Counted from the stretch's first letter, positions 9,784 through 18,207 are shown. The stretch: 64,000 bases of DNA from Alishewanella metallidurans (GCF_036983985.1 NZ_JALAHQ010000001.1:186001-250000), one strand, 5' to 3'. Numbers and translations: made by a program. The notes: generated by a model from the sequence alone, not told the origin.

Positions 9784-10893
9784 TTGATCATTTTTCGTTA
9801 CTTGTTGGCCGAGGTGTTTAAGTCTCAGCTAGCGGTATTTATCATTTTAATGACCATTATCATTAGTCAGCGGTTTGTGAAAATTCTGGCCGATGCATCT
9901 GAAGGTGAAATACCTGGGCAATTGGTTGTTAGCATTGTGGCGCTTAAATTGCCGCAATTAGCGGTAATTATTCTACCCTTAAGTGCTTTTGTCGGCATTT
10001 TGGTGGCTTATGGTCGTGTGTATGCCGATAGTGAAATGACGATACTGCATGCTACGGGTGTTAGCGAGTGGTACGTTACACGGCTTACGTTATTGTTGTC
10101 AGTAGTGATTGCGCTAATGGCGGGTTATGTCACCTTATACCTTAGCCCTTGGGCAACCGAGCAAGAGTACCGCCTGTTAGAAAAGGCCGACGCTAACGCC
10201 GGTTTGTTGTCAGTAGTGCCGGGACGATTTCAGCATACCTCAAATGAAAAAGCCGTTATTTTTGTCCACGATGTTGGCCAAGGTAGCAATAGCGGTGAGT
10301 TATCTCGGGTGTTTGTGGCACAAAATAATGCTCGCGATGAGCGCGGTAGTGAGTCGATAGTGTATGCGCAAAGTGGCCGCGTAAAAGAAGATGCTCAAGG
10401 TGGCCAAACGCTGCAGCTAGAGCAAGGTCGGCGTTACGCCGGTGACGTGGCATCGCCAGCCTTTGAAATTACCGAGTTTGAAAGTTATCAAATTCAAATT
10501 CGCGAACAAGAGGTAGAGCAGCGCCGGCGCAAGCTAGGCAGCGTAGCAACCACTGAATTACTTACTATGGACAGCAACGAAGCGATAGCCGAGTGGCACT
10601 GGCGTATTGCTATACCTCTGACTATTCCTCTACTTACTTTAATTGCCGTGCCATTAAGCAGGGTTAATCCGCGTCAAGGCAAGTTTGGCCGGTTGTTGCC
10701 AGCGTTGCTATTATATCTTGGCTATTACTCGTTACTTATTATCGCCCGCTCAGCGCTTGAAGATGGCAAAATACCTGCGGCTTGGGGTATGTGGTGGTTG
10801 CATGGCTCTGCGCTAATTATGGGTAGTATATTGCTGCTGCGGAACAGGCGTAGCGCGCTGCGTTTTCAAGCTTGGCTGGTAAGAAGAAGTTAA
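9784..10893 (+). CDS. lptF: LPS export ABC transporter permease LptF
   Basis: This 369-residue inner-membrane permease has three N-terminal membrane segments (about 15-35, 55-75, 98-120), a periplasmic jellyroll-like middle (about 130-260) and three C-terminal membrane segments. The start region (YLLAEVFKSQLAVF) is typical of LptF. With LptG and LptB it extracts lipopolysaccharide from the inner membrane for transport to the cell surface. It is divergent from pepA, the normal gammaproteobacterial arrangement, and lptG follows after one base. Confidence 0.97.
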   Translation: MIIFRYLLAEVFKSQLAVFIILMTIIISQRFVKILADASEGEIPGQLVVSIVALKLPQLAVIILPLSAFVGILVAYGRVYADSEMTILHATGVSEWYVTRLTLLLSVVIALMAGYVTLYLSPWATEQEYRLLEKADANAGLLSVVPGRFQHTSNEKAVIFVHDVGQGSNSGELSRVFVAQNNARDERGSESIVYAQSGRVKEDAQGGQTLQLEQGRRYAGDVASPAFEITEFESYQIQIREQEVEQRRRKLGSVATTELLTMDSNEAIAEWHWRIAIPLTIPLLTLIAVPLSRVNPRQGKFGRLLPALLLYLGYYSLLIIARSALEDGKIPAAWGMWWLHGSALIMGSILLLRNRRSALRFQAWLVRRS

Positions 10894-10894
10894 G

Positions 10895-11962
10895 ATGCTG
10901 AAAATTTTAGATGTTTATATTGGCCGAACTATCATTACGACCTCCGCGTTGACGCTAAGCGTGTTGCTAGCTATTTCAGCCATGTTTAAGTTTATCGACC
11001 AGATGCGTTCAGTAGGTCGTGGTTATTACGATATTGTGCATGCTGCTTTGTATACGCTGTACAGTGTGCCGGGCGATCTGGTGCTGTTCTTCCCAATGGC
11101 GGCACTAATTGGCGGCTTAATTGGTTTAGGTTTATTAGCCAGCGGTAGTGAGCTAGTGGTAATGCAAGCCGCTGGTTTATCAAGATTTAATATTATTAGT
11201 TCGGTAATGAAAACCGCAGTACTAATGATGTTAGTGGTTATGGCAGTAGCCGAGTGGGGCGCACCATTAAGTGATAGAGCGGCAATGGAGCTGCGCACTA
11301 AAGCGGTATCTGACGGCAATTTGTTTGCTGCGCAGCAAGGCGTTTGGGCTAAAGATGGCGATAGCTTTGTTAATATTCAAAAAGTAGACGACTTTGGTAA
11401 CTTGCAGCAGGTGGTGGTGTATCAGTTTGATGAGCAACTGCAGCTTACGTCCATTGTTAGTGCCGACAAAGCAGTATATAAAAGCGATGCGTGGCAATTG
11501 CAGCAAGTCAATCAGCTACAATTTACTGCCGATCGGGTAATAAAACAGCAAGTGGCAACACAAAGTTGGCGCTCGTCGTTAACGCCAGATAAGTTAGGTG
11601 TTGTTACTATAAAGCCTGAAATGCTGTCACTAACGGGGCTTAATGATTACGTTGATTATTTACAACAAAACTCGCAAGACTCACGCCGTTATGAATTGGC
11701 GTTTTGGCGCAAGGCGCTGCAACCGCTGACTATAATTGCCATGCTACTCATGGCATTGTCGTTTATCTTTGGCCCACTACGCAGCGTTACTATGGCAGCT
11801 CGGGTATTAATGGGCATATTAACGGGTTTTGCTTTTCATATGGCAAACGAAGTATTTGGCCCAGTAGCCTTGGTATATCAATTGCCGCCGCTATTAGGGG
11901 CAATAATACCCAGTACCATTTTTATTATGTTGTCAGTATATTTTATGCGCAAAAAAGCCTAA
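10895..11962 (+). CDS. lptG: LPS export ABC transporter permease LptG
   Basis: This 355-residue partner of LptF shares its architecture: N-terminal membrane segments (about 15-35, 60-85, 100-120), a periplasmic beta domain and a C-terminal membrane bundle. The opening (LDVYIGRTI) is characteristic. LptF and LptG form the heterodimeric permease driven by LptB. The gene starts one base after lptF, so the two are one transcript. It converges on the RDD gene, with only 7 bp between the stops. Confidence 0.97.
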   Translation: MLKILDVYIGRTIITTSALTLSVLLAISAMFKFIDQMRSVGRGYYDIVHAALYTLYSVPGDLVLFFPMAALIGGLIGLGLLASGSELVVMQAAGLSRFNIISSVMKTAVLMMLVVMAVAEWGAPLSDRAAMELRTKAVSDGNLFAAQQGVWAKDGDSFVNIQKVDDFGNLQQVVVYQFDEQLQLTSIVSADKAVYKSDAWQLQQVNQLQFTADRVIKQQVATQSWRSSLTPDKLGVVTIKPEMLSLTGLNDYVDYLQQNSQDSRRYELAFWRKALQPLTIIAMLLMALSFIFGPLRSVTMAARVLMGILTGFAFHMANEVFGPVALVYQLPPLLGAIIPSTIFIMLSVYFMRKKA

Positions 11963-11969
11963 CCGAGTT

Positions 11970-12467
11970 TTAGCGTGCGGCCTTATGTAAATTGCGCAAA
12001 TTACTTTGCTCTTTAGTAAGTGTCACCATCTGCGTGTTAGTTAGCTGATCTTGTAAGGCTAAGCCTTTTCCCCAACGTAACCACAGCCATAAATTACCTA
12101 AGCCGAACAATGCTGTTAGTGCACGAAATGCAGCTTGCTTTAGCGTAAGCGGCTGGCCATTTTGCTGCACCAGTATTAAACGCCAAGCGCGCATACCTAA
12201 GGTTTGGCCGCCATGACACCAAAAGTATAAATAAAACCAAATTAAACAGAGCGCAGAATAAAGCTGAAACCAGATTTTATGCTGGGTAATAAAATCGGCG
12301 TGGTCGGTATAATTCGCTAACGAAATAATATCTAGGCTGTTTAATAGCGCCACCAACAGCAAAGCTAATACCATAGCCGCCATCCATAGCGCCACTAACA
12401 CTAACCAATCGTAAATCATCGCCGCTAAACGACGTATCAGGCCCGCGCGGGGTGCATTAGCAAACAT
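11970..12467 (-). CDS. RDD-family membrane protein
   Basis: 165 residues. An Arg-rich start (RAGLIRRLAAMIYDW) leads into the RDD-type first membrane helix, a second helix follows at about 70-90, and the conserved QTLGMRAWRL segment comes next. This matches RDD proteins, small membrane proteins whose role is poorly understood (some have been proposed as antiporters). It is often found next to lptFG in this group of bacteria. The family call is good; no function can be assigned. Confidence 0.88.
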   Translation of the reverse strand: MFANAPRAGLIRRLAAMIYDWLVLVALWMAAMVLALLLVALLNSLDIISLANYTDHADFITQHKIWFQLYSALCLIWFYLYFWCHGGQTLGMRAWRLILVQQNGQPLTLKQAAFRALTALFGLGNLWLWLRWGKGLALQDQLTNTQMVTLTKEQSNLRNLHKAAR

Positions 12468-12569
12468 AGCAATATCCGGTAATAAAAACCGCGCAAGTGT
12501 AGCATGCAGTATGGTTTTTTCGAAGCTGCTGTAATTTTGTGCAACTGCACGTCATAGCGATAAATTCGC

Positions 12570-12597
12570 TTGCGCTGTCAGATTGGCACCGTATAAT
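12570..12597 (+). promoter_or_regulatory. sigma70-type promoter of the tRNA-Leu locus
   Basis: TTGCGC (12570-12575) and a perfect TATAAT (12592-12597) are separated by 16 bp. It lies about 30 bp before the first truncated tRNA-Leu copy. No obvious second promoter is seen between the truncated copies and the intact tRNA, so transcription probably runs through both partial copies (inference). Confidence 0.65.
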
Positions 12598-12627
12598 GCA
12601 GGCGTTTACTTCAAAATACCTCTCAAT

Positions 12628-12667
12628 GCCTGGGTGGCGAAATCGGTAGACGCAGCGGATTCAAAAT
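12628..12667 (+). pseudogene. Truncated tRNA-Leu(CAA), 5' half, copy 1
   Basis: Forty bases are identical to the 5' half of the intact tRNA-Leu at 12959, through the anticodon loop (TTCAAAA). The sequence then departs to TGCAATGCG and cannot close the anticodon stem. It is followed by about 110 bp shared with copy 2, including a GTAGAC...GTCTAC dyad, and by decamer repeats. It is probably a recombination scar at the island attachment site. Confidence 0.8.
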
Positions 12668-12744
12668 GCAATGCGTCTTCGAATGTGGTAGACATAACTT
12701 GTTGAATAGTCTACGATTCAACTGTTATTAAAAGCTCCAAAGCC

Positions 12745-12762
12745 TTGCAAAGTTTTGCAAAG
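12745..12762 (+). repeat. Decamer direct repeats (TTTTGCAAAG), left set 1
   Basis: Two copies of the TTTTGCAAAG decamer (the first lacking two bases) lie about 80 bp past truncated tRNA copy 1. Related decamers recur at 12919-12948 and, inside the island, at 40853-40878. They resemble arm-type binding sites of tyrosine recombinases. Confidence 0.6.
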
Positions 12763-12764
12763 GT

Positions 12765-12785
12765 CTGTAACTAGACTAGTTACAG
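12765..12785. repeat. Perfect 9-bp inverted repeat between truncated tRNA copies
   Basis: CTGTAACTA - GAC - TAGTTACAG, followed by GAAAAAA. It is present after truncated copy 1 but not after copy 2. It could be a weak terminator-like hairpin or a recombinase site; the sequence does not decide. Confidence 0.5.
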
Positions 12786-12803
12786 GAAAAAAGACCTCTC
12801 AAT

Positions 12804-12843
12804 GCCTGGGTGGCGAAATTGGTAGACGCAGTGGATTCAAAAT
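12804..12843 (+). pseudogene. Truncated tRNA-Leu(CAA), 5' half, copy 2
   Basis: Forty bases match the 5' half of intact tRNA-Leu with two C-to-T changes, including one in the anticodon stem (GTGGA for GCGGA). It has the same exit junction (TTCAAAATGCAATGCG) as copy 1. A conserved 35-base dyad segment follows, then three TTTTGCAAAG-like decamers. It cannot fold as a tRNA. Confidence 0.8.
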
Positions 12844-12918
12844 GCAATGCGTTTATTAATGTAGTAGACATAACTTGTTGAATAGTCTACGATTCAACAG
12901 TTATTAAAAGTGCAAACC

Positions 12919-12948
12919 TTTTGCAAAGTTTTGCTAAGTTTTACAAGA
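12919..12948 (+). repeat. Decamer direct repeats (TTTTGCAAAG), left set 2
   Basis: Three consecutive 10-bp units, TTTTGCAAAG, TTTTGCTAAG and TTTTACAAGA, lie just before the intact tRNA-Leu. The 10-bp period would place binding sites on one helix face. They are candidate recombinase arm sites (inference). Confidence 0.6.
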
Positions 12949-12958
12949 CCTCTCAAAT

Positions 12959-13045
12959 GCCTGGGTGGCGAAATCGGTAGACGCAGCGGATTCAAAATCC
13001 GCCGGGGGAAACTCCGTGTCGGTTCGAGTCCGACCCTAGGCACCA
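12959..13045 (+). tRNA. tRNA-Leu (CAA anticodon)
   Basis: This is an 87-base tRNA including encoded CCA. The acceptor arms GCCTGGG/CCTAGGC pair with one G-U. The anticodon stem GCGGA/TCCGC closes the loop TTCAAAA, giving anticodon CAA (reads UUG). A long variable arm and the T-loop GGTTCGAGTCC are present. Its 3' part is duplicated at 40933-40991, so it is the integration site of the island, and the integration preserved the tRNA. Confidence 0.97.
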
Positions 13046-13048
13046 TAT
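12990..13048 (+). repeat. attL: island left attachment site (59-bp direct repeat)
   Basis: The bases from the anticodon loop of tRNA-Leu through three bases past CCA are repeated perfectly at 40933-40991 in the same orientation. The sequences differ on both sides. This defines a 28-kb integrated element. Confidence 0.92.
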
Positions 13049-13132
13049 TTTCTAGAATTTGCTTTATATCAAACCAACCTTGAATCCTGTTTTATTTTTG
13101 AAATTCAAATATGAAAATCATCTCCTAGCTAC

Positions 13133-15325
13133 TTAAATACTTTTTACCTTCTGATGTAAAATGATTAGATGTTCAATTGATAAGTCAAGAATCGGTTCAT
13201 ACATAAATGAATTAAGATGAATATTAGAGCTTACTGTTACTCCAACTTGTTCGAGAATCCTTGTTGTATCAGAAACCCCTACAGTTTTTATGTACTTGTT
13301 AATCAGATTTCCGAATTGAGATTTTCCTTGAAACCAATAGTTAGGATCTCCAATAGAACTTCTGATTTGCTGAACCATTGCTTTTTCAGCAATTAGACGA
13401 ATCGCAATCGACAGTACAACTTTATCTTCAAGGCATATTCCATCATGAGAATCTTGGGCAATAAGTTGCTCGGCCGTATTCAGAATTAAAGAGAACATAC
13501 CTCTTTGACTATCTTCAGTATAATTAGTATCGAAAATCTTATTCCATATGCGATAAAAGTCACCTTCAGATATCTGATCTGAACCCTCTTTATAGTGAAG
13601 GATTTTAGTTAACTTCAAGAAGTCTTCATTCTCTTCACCACGAGTATATTCAATAAGGTTTCTAATAAATGGTACCGATGCACATAAGGTTTTTTCACAT
13701 TTAGAAACCTGTGGCTTCCATTTTTTTATAAATACGTTATTTACCCCATCAGCTTTCAAAAGCGTAATCCCATGACTGCTTTTACTTGTCATTAAACTTC
13801 GCTCTCTGTGTACAAACAAGTTTGTCACTGCACGATAAAAATCGAAATTATGAGTCAGTATTATCTGGTGAAAAAAATCACTGTGGGTTAGGTCGTTCAA
13901 ATACTGAACAATCGCATGTTTGTTTTTATAATCGAAAGAGTCCGCAACATCGTCAATAATAAAAAGCGTTTCTTGCTGTAACTCTCGCCTTTCCTCAACA
14001 TCAAAAATAAAGTTAAGTAAATACAGTGCTCGTTTTTCTCCTTGACTCAGAGTTTTCAAATCAGCTCTATTCAGTGCTACTTCTTCACCTTGACCATCAT
14101 TAAATATGTAGACTAATTTAGCAGGCTGTCGCCCTAAAACAGCATCAGAGGGGTTATCTAGTCTCAGACTAAAAGGCATATCTACAAAACGATCATTAAA
14201 TAAACTAATCGCATTTTCCCAACGAAGGATAGACTTAGAAGCTCTATGCTCTATAGCCTGTATATTTGCCTCAGTCGATTCATGTAAAGTCAAGAAGTCA
14301 GCAACTTCGCTCGTATTGGAAACGTAATGCGCCCAAAGAAGTTGTTTGAGATAAGCTCTTTTTGATGATTTTACATTCTCAATTAAAAACTCTATTTGTT
14401 CATTTGAAAGATGCTCTAGGAAATTTGAAATAGCTTGAGTTTGAATATTTTGTGATATTGCAGACCGTAATTTTTTTAATTCTACATCCTCATCTAACTT
14501 ACGGTTTATATCCGCAAGACGCTGCTTAAACTCATCTTCTGATAGCGACGATGCATCCCCTTCAAAGTGGACTCGATGACCACCATCAAAGTATCCTTGA
14601 CCTTGAAGAGCTTTTAAACTTGCATCGGCTTTTGCGGGGCTAAATATTCCTTTTCGGTAGATCGTACTAGCATCAGTGAATAGTTCTTCATAACGCTCAG
14701 AGAAATCTTTTGCGCGTAAAGAAAACTCTTTGGATTCAAATATTGAAATGGCTTTTTCATGAAATATTTCTTCGTAGATTAAACCTTCAATCAATGGTTG
14801 ATGATTCATTTTTGATGCTTCGATCAACGCTTTAGTTAGAGAATCACTCTTGAAATCATTAGTGATGGTTGACTCTATTAAATCTTTTTTATGTTTCGAT
14901 AGTTTATTAAGTTTATTTAAAACTTTTGATTTACATTTTTCAAGTTCAACGACAAGTTCATCATATTCAATTTTGTCCTCAGGATTTACTAATATATTAG
15001 TAACCGATTGAGCATCTTTGCTAATATCAATGTCAGCTTTAAGAACATAAATCATACTTTGATCAATCATCGTTCCGTCAGCTAACACACTCCATATAGG
15101 TTGCCTAAAATATACCTCCTCCTTTGGAATCATCCTATTCTGTAAATCAAAAAATGACTTAGAAAACGAAGACTTCATGGTGCCATTTGGGGCGTAAATA
15201 GCGTATGCTCTAGTTCTATTTTTACCCTTAACAATTGCTCGAAAATCAAACTCGTATTCTTCAAGATCTGTTATTCCATAACAATTCTGAAATTTTACTC
15301 TCAACGTATCCATACTGTAATCCAT
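13133..15325 (-). CDS. SMC/ABC-type ATPase (AAA_13-like) associated with the NaeI-like restriction system
   Basis: 730 residues. The Walker A region is APNGTMKS at about 45-52, where Met replaces the usual Gly before Lys; this variant recurs in defence-island ATPases. A long helical middle (about 95-400) follows. Then come an ABC-type signature (LSQGEKRAL), a Walker B (LFIIDDVADSFD) and a switch histidine (LTHNFDF). This is the layout of RloC/Rad50-like ATPases. No nuclease domain is recognisable in the last 220 residues. It starts 27 bp after the restriction gene, on the same strand, so it is probably co-transcribed. Its role may be to control or assist restriction, or it may be an independent abortive-infection effector. 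The start could be Met5 (15313). Confidence 0.8.
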   Translation of the reverse strand: MDYSMDTLRVKFQNCYGITDLEEYEFDFRAIVKGKNRTRAYAIYAPNGTMKSSFSKSFFDLQNRMIPKEEVYFRQPIWSVLADGTMIDQSMIYVLKADIDISKDAQSVTNILVNPEDKIEYDELVVELEKCKSKVLNKLNKLSKHKKDLIESTITNDFKSDSLTKALIEASKMNHQPLIEGLIYEEIFHEKAISIFESKEFSLRAKDFSERYEELFTDASTIYRKGIFSPAKADASLKALQGQGYFDGGHRVHFEGDASSLSEDEFKQRLADINRKLDEDVELKKLRSAISQNIQTQAISNFLEHLSNEQIEFLIENVKSSKRAYLKQLLWAHYVSNTSEVADFLTLHESTEANIQAIEHRASKSILRWENAISLFNDRFVDMPFSLRLDNPSDAVLGRQPAKLVYIFNDGQGEEVALNRADLKTLSQGEKRALYLLNFIFDVEERRELQQETLFIIDDVADSFDYKNKHAIVQYLNDLTHSDFFHQIILTHNFDFYRAVTNLFVHRERSLMTSKSSHGITLLKADGVNNVFIKKWKPQVSKCEKTLCASVPFIRNLIEYTRGEENEDFLKLTKILHYKEGSDQISEGDFYRIWNKIFDTNYTEDSQRGMFSLILNTAEQLIAQDSHDGICLEDKVVLSIAIRLIAEKAMVQQIRSSIGDPNYWFQGKSQFGNLINKYIKTVGVSDTTRILEQVGVTVSSNIHLNSFMYEPILDLSIEHLIILHQKVKSI

Positions 15326-15352
15326 CTTTTAGATATTAATGTTTACTTTTTG

Positions 15353-16258
15353 CTAATATTTTTCTGGAGCGTCTTCAATTGGGTCTTCAGGTAAAGCAAC
15401 ACGCCATCTTGAACCATCTAATATAAGCATGCCTGTTAAATTTCTTGCGATTCTAACTGCAATCACTTGACCTTTATTTGGCACTGGCAAGCCTAAAATT
15501 TTGCATATTTTAGGATGTTCATTTTGATGGCCTAAAATCAGAATACCTTCTTTCCCCAAATAAGTCCTTGCACCGCCGTTTGCTCTGACCCTTTTCATTG
15601 GATCATCCTTTGCTTGAGCGACGGTTGCAATCGTTTGACGTTCAATAAGCTCTCGCTGTTTAAGGCGAAACAACTCATTAAGCCTTTGTTGCCCAGAGTC
15701 TTTGGACCATATCTGCGCTATAATTTCTTTTGGCCAAACATGTAACTGATTTATTGGCATTTTAGACTGAAGTAAAAGCCAAACAATAGATTCTCTACCT
15801 ATTTTACTAATCGTACCCTTTTGATCTTGATTTTTTCCAGGGTTCAAAATTGCTTCAGAGATTCTTATTAAACCAACACTTGCTGTTCCAGCTTCATCAT
15901 CTGCGCGAATCAAAAGGCATATATGGCCCATGGCCTCTTTAGGTATGTTCCAACCCCACATGCTTCCAGTGTATTTACAGTCAACTTCAATGTTACCGAC
16001 CGTATAATCCATGACATTACCTTTATTTAACCCAAACTCTGATCTAATAAGAATTTCGATCTTAGTACCTAAGTACGTTTTTTCTGTTTTCTCTAATGTG
16101 CTGTAGATGAATCTGCCGGTTCTTGGTCCATCAATAACTTCATCTAAGGCATTTCTAATTGTATTTATAAAACGATTATCAAAGTTGGTTTGGTTTTTAA
16201 ACCATTGACTGACAAGTTGTAATTCCTTGTCTTGAGAAGTGTTGTGATCGGATTCCAT
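15353..16258 (-). CDS. NaeI-family type IIE restriction endonuclease
   Basis: About 301 residues from the ATG at 16258 (the longer TTG start at 16270 has no better ribosome site). It matches recalled NaeI throughout: DGPRTGRF, EKTEKT, VDCK, GHICLLIRA, NELFRLKQRELI, IATVAQAKDD, MKRVRANGGAR, ILGHQNEHPK, LGLPVPNKGQV and ALPEDPIEDAP. The catalytic set of NaeI (E70, D86, D95, K97, numbering from memory) appears as E68, D84, D93, K95, with a constant offset of two. The site equivalent to NaeI Leu43 in the ligase-like LYDG is Val in VIDG. NaeI cuts GCCGGC and needs a second activating site; the same specificity is likely but not proven. It is downstream of the cognate methylase, with a hairpin at its start. 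Confidence 0.92.
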   Translation of the reverse strand: MESDHNTSQDKELQLVSQWFKNQTNFDNRFINTIRNALDEVIDGPRTGRFIYSTLEKTEKTYLGTKIEILIRSEFGLNKGNVMDYTVGNIEVDCKYTGSMWGWNIPKEAMGHICLLIRADDEAGTASVGLIRISEAILNPGKNQDQKGTISKIGRESIVWLLLQSKMPINQLHVWPKEIIAQIWSKDSGQQRLNELFRLKQRELIERQTIATVAQAKDDPMKRVRANGGARTYLGKEGILILGHQNEHPKICKILGLPVPNKGQVIAVRIARNLTGMLILDGSRWRVALPEDPIEDAPEKY

Positions 16259-16261
16259 TAA

Positions 16262-16288
16262 TGATCTCAATTATAAAAATTGAGATCA
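16262..16288. promoter_or_regulatory. Perfect 11-bp inverted repeat at the start of the restriction gene
   Basis: TGATCTCAATT - 5 bases - AATTGAGATCA lies between the methylase and the endonuclease. It ends three bases before the endonuclease ATG (minus strand), covering its ribosome-binding region. It could be an operator or an mRNA hairpin that delays endonuclease translation. Confidence 0.65.
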
Positions 16289-16362
16289 GTTTCAGGCTTT
16301 ATTTATGTAAAGTCAAAGCTTTGCAGATGAAAGTTGACCAAAGAAATTTTAATACAATAACA

Positions 16363-17376
16363 CTATAAATTTGCCAGTTCAGAGTGCTTTGGCTTTTTCG
16401 CTGATTTATTTATCTTACTCGTTTTAATCTTATAAGTTATAGCCTTGGCAATTTCCTTGCCAACTGCTTCAGCAACAGGTGGGGGAAAAGCGTTTCCTAT
16501 TTGTCTGTAAGCGTGGGTTTTCTTACCATAAAATTCCCATGAGTCCGGAAAACCTTGAATTCTTGCTGCCATTCTAAGTGATAAGTATGGCATTTTTTCA
16601 TAGCCATCTTTTCCGATGAAGTCTTCTGCTGGTGAATCATATTGAACCAAGTGAGCATTCACAAAAAGCTCTTTCCATGATTTTTTAGCTCTAGTTGGTC
16701 CTAGATCGGGGCCTCCATGCTTTTTTGATCCACCTACCAGTGTAGGTGCAATTTTATTAGCTTTTAGCATCCATTCTTTAGCAAATGGCCAACCGTTTTT
16801 TGCTACTAGATCGTAAAGAGACTCACCAACAGTTGGAGCTAAATCAGGATCTTCTTTTGGCCAGCTAAAGTATTTGAAATATTCTTTTTTCAAAGCTACC
16901 AAAATTACTCTTGGTCTTAATTGAGGTACGCCAAAGTCGGATGCGTTTAAAAGCCGCCATTCAGAAGAGTATCCCATCTCTTCAAGACGTTGAGTGATAG
17001 ATTTTCGGTAATCAGAAAATTTTTCATTAAGAAGGCCACGTACATTCTCTAACATTACAGCTTTTGGTGACGATTCTTCTACTATTCTTAAAGCCTCGTC
17101 AAAAAGATTCCTTTCATCATCTGCGCCTAATTGTTTGCCAGCAGCAGAAAATGGGGGGCAAGGTACTCCACCAGCAACTAAATCTACGCCTTTGTAATCA
17201 CGTCCATTAAAATTGCGGAGATCTTCTTCCAGCACATTCCAATTTTTTCTATTTAATCGTAATGTTTCACAAGCATGATGATCATTTTCTACTAGACAGA
17301 GGTGTTCGAAACCCGCATTTTCCAAGCCTAGAGCTTGGCCACCAGCACCAGCGCAGAGTTCAATTGATGTAAACAT
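16363..17376 (-). CDS. DNA (cytosine-5) methyltransferase, NaeI-type modification enzyme
   Basis: About 337 residues from the ATG at 17376, chosen because GGAGG lies 8 bases upstream; the open frame extends to 17427. C5-methylase motifs appear in order: motif I (SIELCAGAGG), motif IV with catalytic Cys73 (GVPCPPFS), motif VI (ENVRG), motif VIII (QLRPRVILV) and motif X (QIGNAFPPPV). It is the protective partner of the NaeI-like endonuclease 104 bp downstream and probably methylates a cytosine within GCCGGC. The base composition is lower in GC than the flanking core, consistent with transfer. Confidence 0.93.
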   Translation of the reverse strand: MFTSIELCAGAGGQALGLENAGFEHLCLVENDHHACETLRLNRKNWNVLEEDLRNFNGRDYKGVDLVAGGVPCPPFSAAGKQLGADDERNLFDEALRIVEESSPKAVMLENVRGLLNEKFSDYRKSITQRLEEMGYSSEWRLLNASDFGVPQLRPRVILVALKKEYFKYFSWPKEDPDLAPTVGESLYDLVAKNGWPFAKEWMLKANKIAPTLVGGSKKHGGPDLGPTRAKKSWKELFVNAHLVQYDSPAEDFIGKDGYEKMPYLSLRMAARIQGFPDSWEFYGKKTHAYRQIGNAFPPPVAEAVGKEIAKAITYKIKTSKINKSAKKPKHSELANL

Positions 17377-17559
17377 GTATGTAGCCTCCAATTCCTGATC
17401 AAATATACAGCATTTCATGGATTTCATAAAGAGTCAGCATCGGAGAGTTTCCTGTGAAGCCTTATTGAAGGTACTGCCAATAGAACTTCATGACATTAAA
17501 CGGTATTGAGAGTTTTACTAATTAAAATAGGAAATAGGTTTATCACGGATAATAATTGA

Positions 17560-17895
17560 CTAGCTTGAGTTGTCTTTTTTGAAGTACTCCATAAATATAA
17601 CGAGTTCTCTCAGCTGTTCAGATTCAAATAAACAATTACTTTTATCTGATAAACCTATCTCTGGATGTTCCTCACAGCTAAAGTTTTTAGCAGTCGTTAT
17701 AGTATAACGCTTGCTTTCAGATTCACGTTTATCTGGGCTATCGAAATCAACCCATAGCACAAAATATTGTCTGTCTCGTTTAAACCAAAAGCTTGGACAA
17801 ACATCGTTGTGCCAACTTTTATCAGTCAACTGTGGGTAGTCCGATAGGTTAAAACCTAAATCAAAGTCGGGCCCAAATTCCGTTTTATAAGACAT
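17560..17895 (-). CDS. Hypothetical protein, 111 residues
   Basis: I do not recognise this protein. It is small, acidic and soluble, with a WFKRDRQYFVLWVDFD strand-like core and no membrane segment or known motif. It lies between the methylase and an XRE-type regulator on the same strand, with about 180 bp before the methylase start. It ends in polar, Lys-rich sequence. It could be an accessory of the restriction system or part of the XRE/RadC block; context does not decide. Confidence 0.6.
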   Translation of the reverse strand: MSYKTEFGPDFDLGFNLSDYPQLTDKSWHNDVCPSFWFKRDRQYFVLWVDFDSPDKRESESKRYTITTAKNFSCEEHPEIGLSDKSNCLFESEQLRELVIFMEYFKKDNSS

Positions 17896-17943
17896 ATAAA
17901 TATCTCCAATGTTTGTCCAGCCTAAGTATAAGCTGGACAGCTA

Positions 17944-18207
17944 TTATAATGCGGCTATTTTAATAATTGATATATGAGGTTCTACCTCTAACCACTCACA
18001 CAGCTCTATAAACTCCAACACATCTAATCCACGTTGTGCCTGTTCTATTTTACCAAAGTAACTATGCGGCTTGCCGCTTATGGCTTGAAGGTCACGCATA
18101 GTTAACCCTTTAGCTTCGCGCTGCTCACGTAGCCAGTTGCCAAGTGCTACCCGTTTTGGGCTACCGTTTAAATCTGACTTGCTGCGTTGAGTTATGTACT
18201 TTGTCAT
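17944..18207 (-). CDS. XRE-family helix-turn-helix regulator
   Basis: This 87-residue protein has a single HTH_XRE domain (WLREQREAKGLTMRDLQ, then SYFGKIEQAQR) at about 24-70. Its start overlaps the stop of the DUF2787 gene by one base, so the two are translationally coupled. It is probably the transcriptional regulator of the mobile-element block that follows on the minus strand. Ligand and operator are unknown. Confidence 0.85.
   Translation of the reverse strand: MTKYITQRSKSDLNGSPKRVALGNWLREQREAKGLTMRDLQAISGKPHSYFGKIEQAQRGLDVLEFIELCEWLEVEPHISIIKIAAL

Noticed and set aside
13133..15325. RloC-type anticodon nuclease
   Set aside because: The ATPase layout is similar, but I cannot see the catalytic Arg-Glu-His nuclease triad pattern of RloC/PrrC in the C-terminal part.
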